A stretch of DNA of 41,830 nt. Origin: Candidatus Neoruminococcus faecicola. Lineage in GTDB: Bacteria > Bacillota > Clostridia > Oscillospirales > Ruminococcaceae. Where the stretch lies: contig CAJFPC010000028.1 of assembly GCA_904398325.1 (NCBI GenBank), positions 1 through 41,830 of the forward strand. The letters are read 5' to 3'. Both the position numbers and the translations under genes were made by a program. The notes beneath the pieces are model-generated. The model worked only from the letters and a program-made list of their open reading frames with translations. It ran no database searches and was not told where the DNA came from. Positions 8,645-17,478 of the stretch are shown one piece after another (position 1 is the stretch's first letter; each line of letters begins with the position of its first letter).

Positions 8645-10025
8645 GATTATCAGCACCATCGAATCCTACGGGATGCTGCTGCCGGGGGACCGGGTGACGG
8701 CGGCGGTCTCCGGCGGGGCGGATTCGGTGGCGCTGCTGCTGTTTTTGGCCGAAATGGCTCCGCAGTACGGCATCCGACTGGCGGCGGTGCATGTCAACCA
8801 CCATCTGCGCGGGGAGGAAAGCGACGGCGACGAGCAGTTTGTGCGGCAGCTGTGCCAGCGCCTGCAGGTGCCGCTGACGGTGGCGCAGGTGGATGTGCGC
8901 GCCCGGTGCCGGGCCACCGGCGAATCGATGGAGCTGGCAGCCCGCCAGCTGCGGTACGACGCCTTTTACCGGGCGGCGAAGGGCGGCAAAATCGCCACCG
9001 CCCACACCCAGGATGACGCGGTGGAGACGCTGCTCTTCCATCTGGCGCGGGGTACAGGGCTGGCTGGTATGGGCATCCCGCCGGTGCGGGACCGGGTGAT
9101 CCGCCCCATGATCGGCTGCACCCGCCGGGAGGTGGAGGCTTTTCTGCGCGGCCGGGGCCAGCCCTGGCGGGAGGACAGCTCCAACGGGGACCTGCAGCCC
9201 AGCCGCAACCGCATCCGCCACCGGGTGCTGCCCGTGCTGGCTGAGGCGGTGCCCGGCGCCGGGGAGAATATCGCCCGTTTTATCCAGCTGGCCAGGGAGG
9301 ATGAGGATTATCTTTCCGCACAGGCGGAGCAGCTGCTCTGCGACAGCGAGACCGAGCCGGAGGCCTGGCAGCGGGGGCCGTTTCTGGCCGCCCACCCGGC
9401 AGTAGCCAAGCGGGCGCTGCTGATGCTGCTGCGGCAGTATGGGGCGCCGGTCAGCCAGAGGCGGGTAGAGGATTTTTTGGCCGCGGTGCGCGCCGGCCGG
9501 GATTGGCAGGCGGCGCCGCAGCTGAGCTTCCGGGCGGCGGGGCAGTGCTTTTGCGCCTGCGCCGGCAGCCGGGAGACGCCTTATTTTGAGGTGATGGTGG
9601 ATCTTTCCGCCCAGCCGGAGGAGGTGCGGGTGGAATATCTGCCCGGCCAGGTGCTGATATTAAAAAAATGGCAAATGGATAATTTTGAATTTTTTGAAAA
9701 AAAACCGCCTGAGGACTTAAAAAATCTTATCGATTATGATAAAATAAACCGTGTTGCCAAAATACGGCAGCGGCAGCCGGCGGACCGCTATGAACCCAGG
9801 GGACGCGGCTGCACCAAGACGCTTAAAAAACTGTTTCAGGAGGCGGGCATCCGCAGCCTGGCCCGCCGGGGGAGCACCCCCGTGCTGGCGGATGAGGAGG
9901 GCATCCTGTGGGTGGAGGGCTTCGGCGCGGCGGCACGCGCCGGCGTTTGCAGCACCACCAGGATCTGTTATGAGATCATATGCCGCCCGGCGGGCGGCAG
10001 CGCACCAGGGGAGTGTGGCAATTGA
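8634..10025 (+). CDS. tilS: tRNA(Ile)-lysidine synthase TilS
   Basis: TilS adds lysine to C34 of the CAU-anticodon tRNA-Ile so that it reads AUA; the reaction uses ATP. The protein of about 463 aa has the PP-loop SGGADS near residue 26, the HVNHHLRGEESDGDE segment, and a C-terminal tRNA-recognition part (RGCTKTLKKLFQEAGI). The GTG at 8634 was chosen because homologous sequence begins there (RDKIISTIESYGML); an in-frame ATG at 8592 lies inside dnaB. It overlaps dnaB by 11 bases, and its TGA overlaps the hpt start as TTGA. The stretch 9655-9755 is visibly AT-rich compared with the rest of the gene. Confidence 0.94.
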   Translation: MRDKIISTIESYGMLLPGDRVTAAVSGGADSVALLLFLAEMAPQYGIRLAAVHVNHHLRGEESDGDEQFVRQLCQRLQVPLTVAQVDVRARCRATGESMELAARQLRYDAFYRAAKGGKIATAHTQDDAVETLLFHLARGTGLAGMGIPPVRDRVIRPMIGCTRREVEAFLRGRGQPWREDSSNGDLQPSRNRIRHRVLPVLAEAVPGAGENIARFIQLAREDEDYLSAQAEQLLCDSETEPEAWQRGPFLAAHPAVAKRALLMLLRQYGAPVSQRRVEDFLAAVRAGRDWQAAPQLSFRAAGQCFCACAGSRETPYFEVMVDLSAQPEEVRVEYLPGQVLILKKWQMDNFEFFEKKPPEDLKNLIDYDKINRVAKIRQRQPADRYEPRGRGCTKTLKKLFQEAGIRSLARRGSTPVLADEEGILWVEGFGAAARAGVCSTTRICYEIICRPAGGSAPGECGN

Positions 10026-10561
10026 GGGAAGACATCCAGGAAATATTATTTGATGAAAAAACGCTGGCGGCCCGAGTGGCGCAGCTGGGCAGCGAGATCA
10101 CCCGGGATTATCAGGGGAAGAACCTGCTGCTGGTCTGCATCCTCAAGGGGTCGCTGGTTTTCATGGCGGATCTGATGCGGCACATCCAGATCCCGGCCAG
10201 CATAGATTTTATGTCGGTTTCCAGCTATGGTTCCGGTGTAAATTCTTCGGGAGAGGTTAAAATAATCAAGGATTTGGACCGGCCGGTGCAGGGGGCCGAT
10301 CTGCTGATTGTGGAGGATATCCTCGACAGCGGGCAGACCCTTTTTCATTTATGCCGGATGCTGCGCCGGCGGGGGCCGGCCAGCCTGCGCATTGCGGTGC
10401 TGCTGGATAAGCCGGAGCGGCGCCAGGTGGAAATCCGGCCGGATTATACCGGCTTTGAGGTGCCGGACCGGTTTCTGGTGGGCTACGGCCTGGATTATGA
10501 TGAAAAATACCGCAATTTGCCTTTTGTGGGAATTCTCAAACCAGAGGTTTATACCAGATAA
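10022..10561 (+). CDS. hpt: Hypoxanthine phosphoribosyltransferase
   Basis: This purine salvage enzyme makes IMP or GMP from hypoxanthine or guanine plus PRPP. The 179-aa protein carries the PRPP-binding motif IVEDILDSGQTL at about residues 96-107, the LKGSLVFMADL loop and the flexible loop VSSYGSGVNSSGEVKI. The start is a TTG at 10022 placed 8 bases after AGGGGAG. It overlaps the tilS stop, giving TTGA and probable translational coupling. The tilS-hpt-ftsH order is a conserved Firmicutes cluster. Confidence 0.95.
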   Translation: MREDIQEILFDEKTLAARVAQLGSEITRDYQGKNLLLVCILKGSLVFMADLMRHIQIPASIDFMSVSSYGSGVNSSGEVKIIKDLDRPVQGADLLIVEDILDSGQTLFHLCRMLRRRGPASLRIAVLLDKPERRQVEIRPDYTGFEVPDRFLVGYGLDYDEKYRNLPFVGILKPEVYTR

Positions 10562-10592
10562 GGCGGGCAGGTTAGTTAGGGAGTGAAGCTGT

Positions 10593-12569
10593 TTGAAGAA
10601 AAAAACAAAAGGCATCGGCATTTATGTGGTGATCTTTGCGCTCCTGCTGTTGATCGCCTCGATGATGTTCAATATGAACGAGCCGGTTTCCACATACCGG
10701 TATTCTGATATTATCTCCTATTTCCAAGAGGGCCAGGTGGAAGAATATGAGCTGGACCTGGGCAGCGGCGTGCTGGAATTTAAGCTGCGCGGCCAGGACC
10801 AGGTGCAGACCTACAAGGTGCCCTATGTGACCAAGTTTATCGACCAGATCGAAGATGACGTGCAGGCTTACAACGCCGAGCATCCCGACGACCCCATCGT
10901 CTACGACTGGGCCCCGGTGCCGGAAACCCCCTGGTGGGTCTCCCTGGTGCCCTCTATCCTGCTGATCGGCGCTATGCTGGCCTTCTGGTATTACATGATG
11001 CGCCAGTCCAAGGGCGGCGGCCAGATGATGGGCTTCGGCAAGGCGAAGGTGCGCACGCAGGATGGCGGCCGCAAGGTGACCTTTGCGGATGTGGCCGGCG
11101 CCGATGAGGAGAAGGAGGAATTGGTGGAGATCGTCCAGTTCCTCAAAAGCCCGGGCAAATTCAACGCCCTGGGCGCCCGTATTCCCAAGGGCGTGCTGCT
11201 GATGGGCCCTCCGGGCACCGGCAAGACGCTTCTGGCCCGCGCGGTGGCGGGGGAGGCCGGCGTGCCCTTCTACTCCATTTCCGGTTCCGATTTTGTGGAG
11301 ATGTTCGTGGGTGTGGGCGCTTCCCGCGTGCGCGACCTGTTTGAGCAGGCCAAAAAGAACGCGCCCAGCATTGTGTTTATCGATGAGATCGACGCGGTCG
11401 GCCGCCAGCGCGGCGCCGGCCTGGGCGGCGGACACGACGAGCGGGAGCAGACCCTCAACCAGATGCTGGTGGAGATGGACGGCTTTTCCACCAACAGCGG
11501 CGTCATCGTCATGGCGGCCACCAACCGCCGGGATATTCTGGATCCGGCGCTTCTGCGCCCCGGCCGGTTTGACCGGCAGATCATGGTGGGCTATCCCGAC
11601 GTGCGCGGCCGGGAGGAGATCCTCAAGGTGCACACCCGCAACAAGCCCATCGGCCCGGATGTGGATTTGAAAATCATCGCCCGCACTACCGCCGGCTTTA
11701 CCGGCGCAGATCTGGAAAACCTGACCAACGAGGCGGCCCTTGCCGCGGCCAAGGCCAACCGCAAGGCCATCACCATGAAGGATATCGAGGAGGCCACCAT
11801 CAAGGTGATGGCCGGCCCTGAGAAGAAGAGCCATGTGGTGACGGATAAGGAGAAAAACCTCACCGCCTATCACGAGGCGGGCCACGCCATCTGCACCTAT
11901 CACTGCTCCACGCAGGAGCCGGTGCACCAGGTCTCCATCATTCCCCGCGGCCAGGCGGGCGGGTATACCATGTCGCTGCCGGGGGAGAATATCAACTACC
12001 GCACCAAGCGGGAGATGGAAGAGAATATCGTGGTGCTGCTGGGCGGCCGCATGGCGGAGCTGCTGATTCTGGGGGATATCTCCACCGGGGCCTCCAACGA
12101 TCTGGAGCGCGCCACCAAGATGGCCCGCGCCATGGTCACCCGCTACGGCTTCAGCGACGCGGTGGGGCCCATTGTATATGGGCAGGACCCCCATGAGGTA
12201 TTTCTGGGGCGCGACTTTTCCAGCGGGACCCAGGTCTCGGAGAAGGTCACCGCCGAAATCGATGAAGAGGTGCGCCGCATCATCGAGACCGCTTATGAGC
12301 GGGCGCGCACCATCCTCAGCGAGCACGCTGACCAGCTGCACCGCGTGGCGGAGTATCTGAAGGTGCATGAAAAGATCAACCGCGACACCTTTGAGCGCCT
12401 GGTGGAAAACCGTCTGGAAGAAGAGGCCGAGGCCCCGCAGAGCCCGGCGCAGCAGGCACAGGCGCAGGCCGCCGGCGATGAGGCGCAGGCCTTTGCCCCG
12501 GCACAGGCTGAGCCTGGGAAGCCGGACTGTCAGCCCGAGCCGCAGATACCGGATCAACCGCAAGAATAA
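10593..12569 (+). CDS. ftsH: ATP-dependent zinc metalloprotease FtsH
   Basis: FtsH is a membrane-anchored AAA+ protease that degrades misfolded and short-lived proteins. The 658-aa protein has a membrane helix near residues 7-25, a small extracytoplasmic domain, and a second helix near 110-128. The AAA module has Walker A GPPGTGKT (about 205-212), Walker B FIDEID and the second region of homology ([19 protein letters not shown]). The protease has HEAGH (about 427-431). The start is TTG 10593 after AGGGAG. The last 55 or so residues are Ala/Gln/Pro-rich and probably disordered. It ends the operon at a strong terminator. Confidence 0.97.
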   Translation: MKKKTKGIGIYVVIFALLLLIASMMFNMNEPVSTYRYSDIISYFQEGQVEEYELDLGSGVLEFKLRGQDQVQTYKVPYVTKFIDQIEDDVQAYNAEHPDDPIVYDWAPVPETPWWVSLVPSILLIGAMLAFWYYMMRQSKGGGQMMGFGKAKVRTQDGGRKVTFADVAGADEEKEELVEIVQFLKSPGKFNALGARIPKGVLLMGPPGTGKTLLARAVAGEAGVPFYSISGSDFVEMFVGVGASRVRDLFEQAKKNAPSIVFIDEIDAVGRQRGAGLGGGHDEREQTLNQMLVEMDGFSTNSGVIVMAATNRRDILDPALLRPGRFDRQIMVGYPDVRGREEILKVHTRNKPIGPDVDLKIIARTTAGFTGADLENLTNEAALAAAKANRKAITMKDIEEATIKVMAGPEKKSHVVTDKEKNLTAYHEAGHAICTYHCSTQEPVHQVSIIPRGQAGGYTMSLPGENINYRTKREMEENIVVLLGGRMAELLILGDISTGASNDLERATKMARAMVTRYGFSDAVGPIVYGQDPHEVFLGRDFSSGTQVSEKVTAEIDEEVRRIIETAYERARTILSEHADQLHRVAEYLKVHEKINRDTFERLVENRLEEEAEAPQSPAQQAQAQAAGDEAQAFAPAQAEPGKPDCQPEPQIPDQPQE

Positions 12570-12575
12570 GCCATT

Positions 12576-12610
12576 TTTAGCCGGCATCCTTTCTGCCGGC
12601 TAAATTTTTT
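12576..12610 (+). terminator. Terminator after ftsH
   Basis: TTTAGCCGGCA and TGCCGGCTAAA form an 11-bp perfect stem with a 7-nt loop, followed by a T-run. Confidence 0.9.
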
Positions 12611-12635
12611 GTCCTGAGGGCGGCGGGTCTTTCCC

Positions 12636-12665
12636 TTGACAAGGCAGCGAAAATCGTTTTATCAT
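12636..12665 (+). promoter_or_regulatory. sigma-A promoter of the topoisomerase operon
   Basis: TTGACA at 12636 and TATCAT at 12660 are 18 bp apart (TTATCA at 17 bp is the alternative), about 35 bases before the parE start and just after the ftsH terminator. Confidence 0.7.
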
Positions 12666-12697
12666 ATTTTTTAGTTTACGCAGCAGGGGGCATGCAA

Positions 12698-14671
12698 ATG
12701 GCGGCAAAAAAACAATACGGCAACCAGAGCATCTCGTCGCTCAAGGGCGCCGACCGGGTGCGCAAGCGTCCGGGGGTCATCTTTGGCTCCGACGGCATCG
12801 AGGGCTGTGAGCACTCGGTGTTCGAGATCCTTTCCAACTCCATCGACGAGGCCAGGGAGGGCTTCGGCGACGAGATTCTGGTGACCCGCCACGCGGACGG
12901 CTCCATCGAGGTGGAGGATTTCGGCCGGGGCATCCCGGTGGATTATAACGAGGCGGAAGGCCGCTACAACTGGGAGCTGGTCTTCTGCGAACTGTATGCC
13001 GGCGGCAAATACAACAACGGAGAAGCCGACGGATATGAATATTCCCTGGGCCTCAACGGCCTGGGGCTCTGCGCCACCCAGTATTCCTCCGCCTGGATGG
13101 AGGTGGAAATCTACCGGGACGGCAAGGAATACCGCCTGCACTTTCAAAAGGGCGAGAATGTGGGCGGCCTGGAGCAGAAGGACTGCCGCCGCAAAAAGAC
13201 CGGCACCAAAATCCGCTGGCTGCCGGATCTGGAGGTGTTCACCGACATCGACATCCCGGCGGAGTACTACCGCGACACGCTCAAGCGTCAGGCGGTGGTC
13301 AACAGCGGCCTGCGCTTCTGGCTGGTGGATGAGGCCAGCGGCCAGCGGGAGGAATTTTATTACGAAAACGGCATCACCGACTACCTTAAGGAGCTGGCGG
13401 GGGAAAATACCCTTACCCCGGTGCAGTTCTGGCAGGCCCAGCGGCAGGGCCGCGACCGGGAGGACAAGCCCGAGTATAAGGTGAAGCTGTCGGTGGCGTT
13501 CTGTTTTTCCAACCAGCAGCACCTGCTGGAGTATTATCACAACTCCAGCTTTCTCGAGCACGGCGGCTCGCCGGAAAAGGCGGTCAAATCCGCCTTTGTC
13601 TCCCAGATCGACGGCTATCTCAGACAGAACGGCAAATACCTGAAAAACGAATCCAAAATCACCTTCGCCGATGTGGAGGACTGCCTGATGCTGGTTTCCT
13701 CCAGCTTTTCCACCCAGACCTCCTATGAGAACCAGACCAAAAAATCCATCACCAACAAGTTTATCGCCGAGGCCATGACGGATTTCCTCAAGCATCAGCT
13801 GGAGGTCTATTTCATTGAGAACCCCGACGACGCCCAGCGCATCGGCGAGCAGGTGCTCATCAACAAGCGCAGCCGGGAAAACGCCGAAAAAACCCGCCTC
13901 AACCTGAAAAAGAAGCTGGCGGGCAGCATTGACCTGGCCAACCGGGTGCAGAAATTTGTGGACTGCCGCACCAAGGATACCGCCCGCCGGGAGCTCTATA
14001 TCGTGGAGGGCGACTCCGCCCTGGGCGCCTGCAAGCTGGGCCGGGACGCGGAGTTCCAGGCCATCATCCCGGTGCGGGGCAAGATCCTCAACTGCCTGAA
14101 GGCGGATTTTGACAAGATTTTTAAAAACGACATCATCACCGACATCATCAAGGTGCTGGGCTGCGGGGTGGAGGTCAAATCCAAGGCCAACAAGGAGCTC
14201 TCCTCCTTTGATCTGGAGGGGCTGCGCTGGAACCGGGTGGTCATCTGCACCGATGCGGATGTGGACGGCTTTCAGATCCGCACCCTGATCCTCACCATGC
14301 TCTACACCCTGACCCCCACGCTGATTGAGGAGGGGTATGTGTATATCGCCGAATCCCCCCTGTTTGAGATCACCACCAAAGATATGACCTATTTTGCCTA
14401 CTCCGAGGCGGAAAAGACCAAGATCCTCCAGAAGCTGGAGGGGGAGAAATTCACCCTGCAGCGCTCCAAGGGCCTAGGCGAAAACGAGCCGGACATGATG
14501 TGGATGACCACCATGAACCCCCAGACCAGAAGGCTGATCCAGGTTTCCCCCGACGATGCGGCGGCCACCCTGGAAACCTTTGAGCTGCTGCTCGGCGACA
14601 ATCTGGCCGGGCGCAAGGAGTATATCGCCGCCAACGGCCATCTGTATCTGGATAATGCGGATATCAGCTGA
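12698..14671 (+). CDS. parE: Type II topoisomerase subunit B (ParE/GyrB family)
   Basis: This is the ATPase subunit of a type II topoisomerase, probably topoisomerase IV, which decatenates daughter chromosomes. The 657-aa protein has a GHKL ATPase with ILSNSIDEA, the DFGRGIPVD motif and the lid GLNGLGLCATQYSS. The transducer follows, then a Toprim domain with EGDSA near residue 436 and DADVDG. The start ATG 12698 lies 7 bases after CAGGGGG; the ATG at 12692 is too close. It shares an operon with the A subunit. It lacks the GyrB-specific insertion of Proteobacteria. The sequence is divergent from canonical gyrase, so a second copy (true gyrAB) is expected elsewhere. ParE versus GyrB is inferred. 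Confidence 0.88.
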   Translation: MAAKKQYGNQSISSLKGADRVRKRPGVIFGSDGIEGCEHSVFEILSNSIDEAREGFGDEILVTRHADGSIEVEDFGRGIPVDYNEAEGRYNWELVFCELYAGGKYNNGEADGYEYSLGLNGLGLCATQYSSAWMEVEIYRDGKEYRLHFQKGENVGGLEQKDCRRKKTGTKIRWLPDLEVFTDIDIPAEYYRDTLKRQAVVNSGLRFWLVDEASGQREEFYYENGITDYLKELAGENTLTPVQFWQAQRQGRDREDKPEYKVKLSVAFCFSNQQHLLEYYHNSSFLEHGGSPEKAVKSAFVSQIDGYLRQNGKYLKNESKITFADVEDCLMLVSSSFSTQTSYENQTKKSITNKFIAEAMTDFLKHQLEVYFIENPDDAQRIGEQVLINKRSRENAEKTRLNLKKKLAGSIDLANRVQKFVDCRTKDTARRELYIVEGDSALGACKLGRDAEFQAIIPVRGKILNCLKADFDKIFKNDIITDIIKVLGCGVEVKSKANKELSSFDLEGLRWNRVVICTDADVDGFQIRTLILTMLYTLTPTLIEEGYVYIAESPLFEITTKDMTYFAYSEAEKTKILQKLEGEKFTLQRSKGLGENEPDMMWMTTMNPQTRRLIQVSPDDAAATLETFELLLGDNLAGRKEYIAANGHLYLDNADIS

Positions 14672-14685
14672 AAGGAGGAAGCGCT

Positions 14686-16926
14686 TTGGCACCCAGAAAA
14701 GAGAAAAAAACCCAGCGCCCGCACCCCAAGGTGGGCGAGGCCTATATTGAGAATGCCGGCGAAATTCTGCGCCAGCCCATCACCGCGACGCTGACGGAAA
14801 ATTATATGCCCTACGCCATGAGCGTCATCGTCTCCCGGGCTATCCCCGAGATCGACGGCTTTAAGCCCTCCCACCGCAAGCTGCTTTACACCATGTATAA
14901 AATGGGCCTGCTCACCGGGCATCGGACCAAATCTGCCAACGTGGTGGGGGAGACCATGAAGCTCAACCCCCACGGCGACCAGGCCATCTATGAGACGATG
15001 GTGCGCCTGACCCGGGGCAACGAGGCGCTGCTGCATCCCTTTGTGGATTCCAAGGGCAACTTCGGCAAGGCCTACTCCCGGGATATGGCCTACGCGGCCT
15101 CCCGCTACACCGAGGTGAAGCTGGACGCCATCTGCGCCGAGCTGTTCCGGGATATCGACCAGGACACGGTGGATTTTGCCGACAACTACGACAACACCAT
15201 GAAGGAGCCCACCCTGCTGCCGGTCTCCTTCCCGGCCATTCTGGTCAACGCCAACATGGGCATCGCCGTTGGCATGGCAAGCTCCATCTGCCCGTTCAAC
15301 CTGACCGAGCTGTGCGAGGCCACCATCGGTTTGATCCGAAATGAGGGCTTCGATTTGATGGGGACGCTCACCGGGCCGGATTTCCCCGGCGGCGGGCAGA
15401 TCCTCTACAACCGGGAGGAGCTGGAAAAAATCTACGAAACCGGCCGCGGCTCGGTGAAGGTGCGGGCGATCTACCAGTATGACAAGGCCGCCGGCTGCAT
15501 TGAAATCACCCAGATCCCCCCTACCACCACGGTGGAGGCCATCATGGACAAGGTGGTGGATCTGATCAAAGCCGGCAAGATCCGGGAGATCAGCGACATG
15601 CGCGACGAGACCGATCTGGGCGGGCTGAAAATCGCCATCGATCTCAAACGCGGGGCGGACGCCGACAAGCTGATGCAGAAGCTCTACCGTATGACCCCGC
15701 TGGAGGACAGCTTTTCCTGCAACTTCAACGTGCTGATTTCCGGTATGCCGGTGGTGCTGGGGGTGCGGCAGCTGATTCTGGAGTGGGTGGCCTTCCGTAC
15801 CGAATGCATCCGGCGCCGCACCTACTACCAGCTGGCCCGCAAGCGGGAGAAGCTCCATCTGCTGCGCGGGTTGGAGAAGATCCTGCTGGATATTGACAAG
15901 GCCATCGCCATTGTCCGTGAAACCCAGGAGGAGCGGGAGGTGGTGCCCAATCTGATGATCGGGTTCGGCATCGACAAGACCCAGGCGGAATTTGTGGCGG
16001 AGATCCGGCTGCGGCAGCTCAACCGGGAGTATATTTTAAAGCGCACCGAGGAGACCAGCCAGCTGGAAGAGGAGATCGCCCGCATGGAAGAGGTGCTGGC
16101 CGACCCCAAAAAGCAGAAGGCGATTATCGTCTCGGAACTGCGGGAGGTGGAGAAAAAATACGGCCAGCCCCGCAAAAGCGCCATCCTTTATGACCTGCCG
16201 GAGGAGGAGGCCGGCGCCGAGGAGGAAATCCCCGATTATCCGGTGCATTATTTCTTCACCCGGGAGGGATACTTCAAAAAGATCACCCCTCAGTCGCTGC
16301 GCATGAGCGGCGAGCAGAAGCTCAAGGAAGGGGACGAGGTGACCGAGTCGCTGCTGGCGGCCAACAGCGCGCATCTGTTGTTTTTCACCAATCAGTGCCA
16401 GGTCTATAAGGCCCGCGGCGCCGATTTTGAGGATGGCAAGGCCAGCCAGATGGGGGATTATCTGCCCGCCAAGCTTTCGATGGCCGAGGGGGAAACCCCC
16501 GTCGCCATGGTGGTCACCGCCGATTATCGCGGCTTTGTGCTGTTTTTCTTTGAAAACGGCAAGGCCGCCAAGGTGGACCTGGCCGCCTATGAGACCAAGA
16601 CCAACCGCAAAAAGCTGGTGAACGCCTACAGCGGGCGCTCGCCGCTGGTGGCGCTCTGGAGCGGGGAGCAGGACCGGGAATTTTTGCTGGAGGCCACCGG
16701 CGGCCGCCGGCTGATTGTGAACAGCGCGCTGCTGGCGGGCAAATCCACCAAGGATACCCAGGGCGTGCAGGTGTTTTCCCTGCGCAAAAACGCCCGCTTG
16801 GCCGGGGCGGTCCCCTATGAGGCGGGCGCCCTGCCTCAGGAGCACCGCTACCGGGTCAAAAGCCTGCCTGCAGCGGGGGCGCTGCCCGGCAAGGAGGAGG
16901 CCGCCGGCGACCAGATGACCTTTTAA
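14686..16926 (+). CDS. parC: Type II topoisomerase subunit A (ParC/GyrA family)
   Basis: This is the DNA cleavage-religation subunit that pairs with the upstream ATPase subunit. The 746-aa protein has the winged-helix region with catalytic Tyr141 in ASRYTEVKLD, the tower and coiled-coil region, and a C-terminal beta-pinwheel-like domain with degenerate blades (HLLFFTNQCQVYKA and GFVLFFFENGKAAKV). I see no QRRGGKG-like GyrA box, which favours ParC over GyrA. The start is TTG 14686, 6 bases after AAAGGAGG, and the gene follows parE by 14 bases. A hairpin ending in a short T-run follows. Confidence 0.88.
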   Translation: MAPRKEKKTQRPHPKVGEAYIENAGEILRQPITATLTENYMPYAMSVIVSRAIPEIDGFKPSHRKLLYTMYKMGLLTGHRTKSANVVGETMKLNPHGDQAIYETMVRLTRGNEALLHPFVDSKGNFGKAYSRDMAYAASRYTEVKLDAICAELFRDIDQDTVDFADNYDNTMKEPTLLPVSFPAILVNANMGIAVGMASSICPFNLTELCEATIGLIRNEGFDLMGTLTGPDFPGGGQILYNREELEKIYETGRGSVKVRAIYQYDKAAGCIEITQIPPTTTVEAIMDKVVDLIKAGKIREISDMRDETDLGGLKIAIDLKRGADADKLMQKLYRMTPLEDSFSCNFNVLISGMPVVLGVRQLILEWVAFRTECIRRRTYYQLARKREKLHLLRGLEKILLDIDKAIAIVRETQEEREVVPNLMIGFGIDKTQAEFVAEIRLRQLNREYILKRTEETSQLEEEIARMEEVLADPKKQKAIIVSELREVEKKYGQPRKSAILYDLPEEEAGAEEEIPDYPVHYFFTREGYFKKITPQSLRMSGEQKLKEGDEVTESLLAANSAHLLFFTNQCQVYKARGADFEDGKASQMGDYLPAKLSMAEGETPVAMVVTADYRGFVLFFFENGKAAKVDLAAYETKTNRKKLVNAYSGRSPLVALWSGEQDREFLLEATGGRRLIVNSALLAGKSTKDTQGVQVFSLRKNARLAGAVPYEAGALPQEHRYRVKSLPAAGALPGKEEAAGDQMTF

Positions 16927-16949
16927 GACTGGGGCACGGCAATAAAAAT

Positions 16950-16986
16950 GCTGCCCGGGCCAGAGGACGGCGCGGGCAGCGGTTTT
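16950..16986 (+). terminator. Probable terminator after parC
   Basis: GCTGCCCG (16950-16957) pairs with CGGGCAGC (16973-16980), followed only by GGTTTT, so termination may be partial. Confidence 0.6.
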
Positions 16987-17071
16987 ACATCCCGGAACAC
17001 GCAAACGCAGCAAAAAGGGAGGTAAAACAATACTAGTATGCCGGCCCGGCGGGGAAAATATGCAAAACACC

Positions 17072-17100
17072 TTGCAAAAGCAGCCTTTTTGTGGTATTCT
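17072..17100 (+). promoter_or_regulatory. sigma-A promoter of secG
   Basis: TTGCAA, a 17-bp spacer and TATTCT lie about 55 bases before the secG start. Confidence 0.6.
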
Positions 17101-17153
17101 ATTTTCGTATCAGTATCATAACGAGCAATTCGGGACGGAGGAAACGAAACCTT

Positions 17154-17396
17154 ATGAACGCGTTTGAGATTATTGGCGGGTGCCTGATGATTTTAGTCAG
17201 TGTCATCATTGTGATCGCCGTGCTCTGCCAGGAGCACAAGATGAGCCTGGGCACCATCAGCGGTGCGGAATCCTCTTATATGAGCACCGGCGGCGGCCGC
17301 ACCAAAGACCAGCTGCTGAAAAAAATCACCAAGGGATGCGGCATCTTGTTTTTTATCATCACGTTGGTGGTATACGCCTTGACGGTTTATTTTTGA
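17154..17396 (+). CDS. secG: Preprotein translocase subunit SecG
   Basis: SecG is the small subunit of the SecYEG channel. The 80-aa protein has two membrane helices (about residues 4-24 and 58-78) separated by a polar loop rich in Gly/Ser/Thr (MSTGGGRTKDQ). The ATG at 17154 follows GGACGGAGG; the frame is open further upstream but has no ribosome site there. secG followed by rnr is a conserved Firmicutes order. A terminator lies between the two here. Confidence 0.92.
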   Translation: MNAFEIIGGCLMILVSVIIVIAVLCQEHKMSLGTISGAESSYMSTGGGRTKDQLLKKITKGCGILFFIITLVVYALTVYF

Positions 17397-17405
17397 GAAT
17401 CATCT

Positions 17406-17433
17406 GCCCCGCCTTTGAGCGGGGCGTCTTTTT
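17406..17433 (+). terminator. Terminator between secG and rnr
   Basis: GCCCCGC and GCGGGGC form a 7-bp stem with a 6-nt loop, followed by TCTTTTT. No promoter is evident between it and rnr, so it may act as an attenuator with read-through into rnr. Confidence 0.75.
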
Positions 17434-17478
17434 ATACCGACTTGCAGAATCAGGAGAAATGGAAAGCGGGGGAACGGA

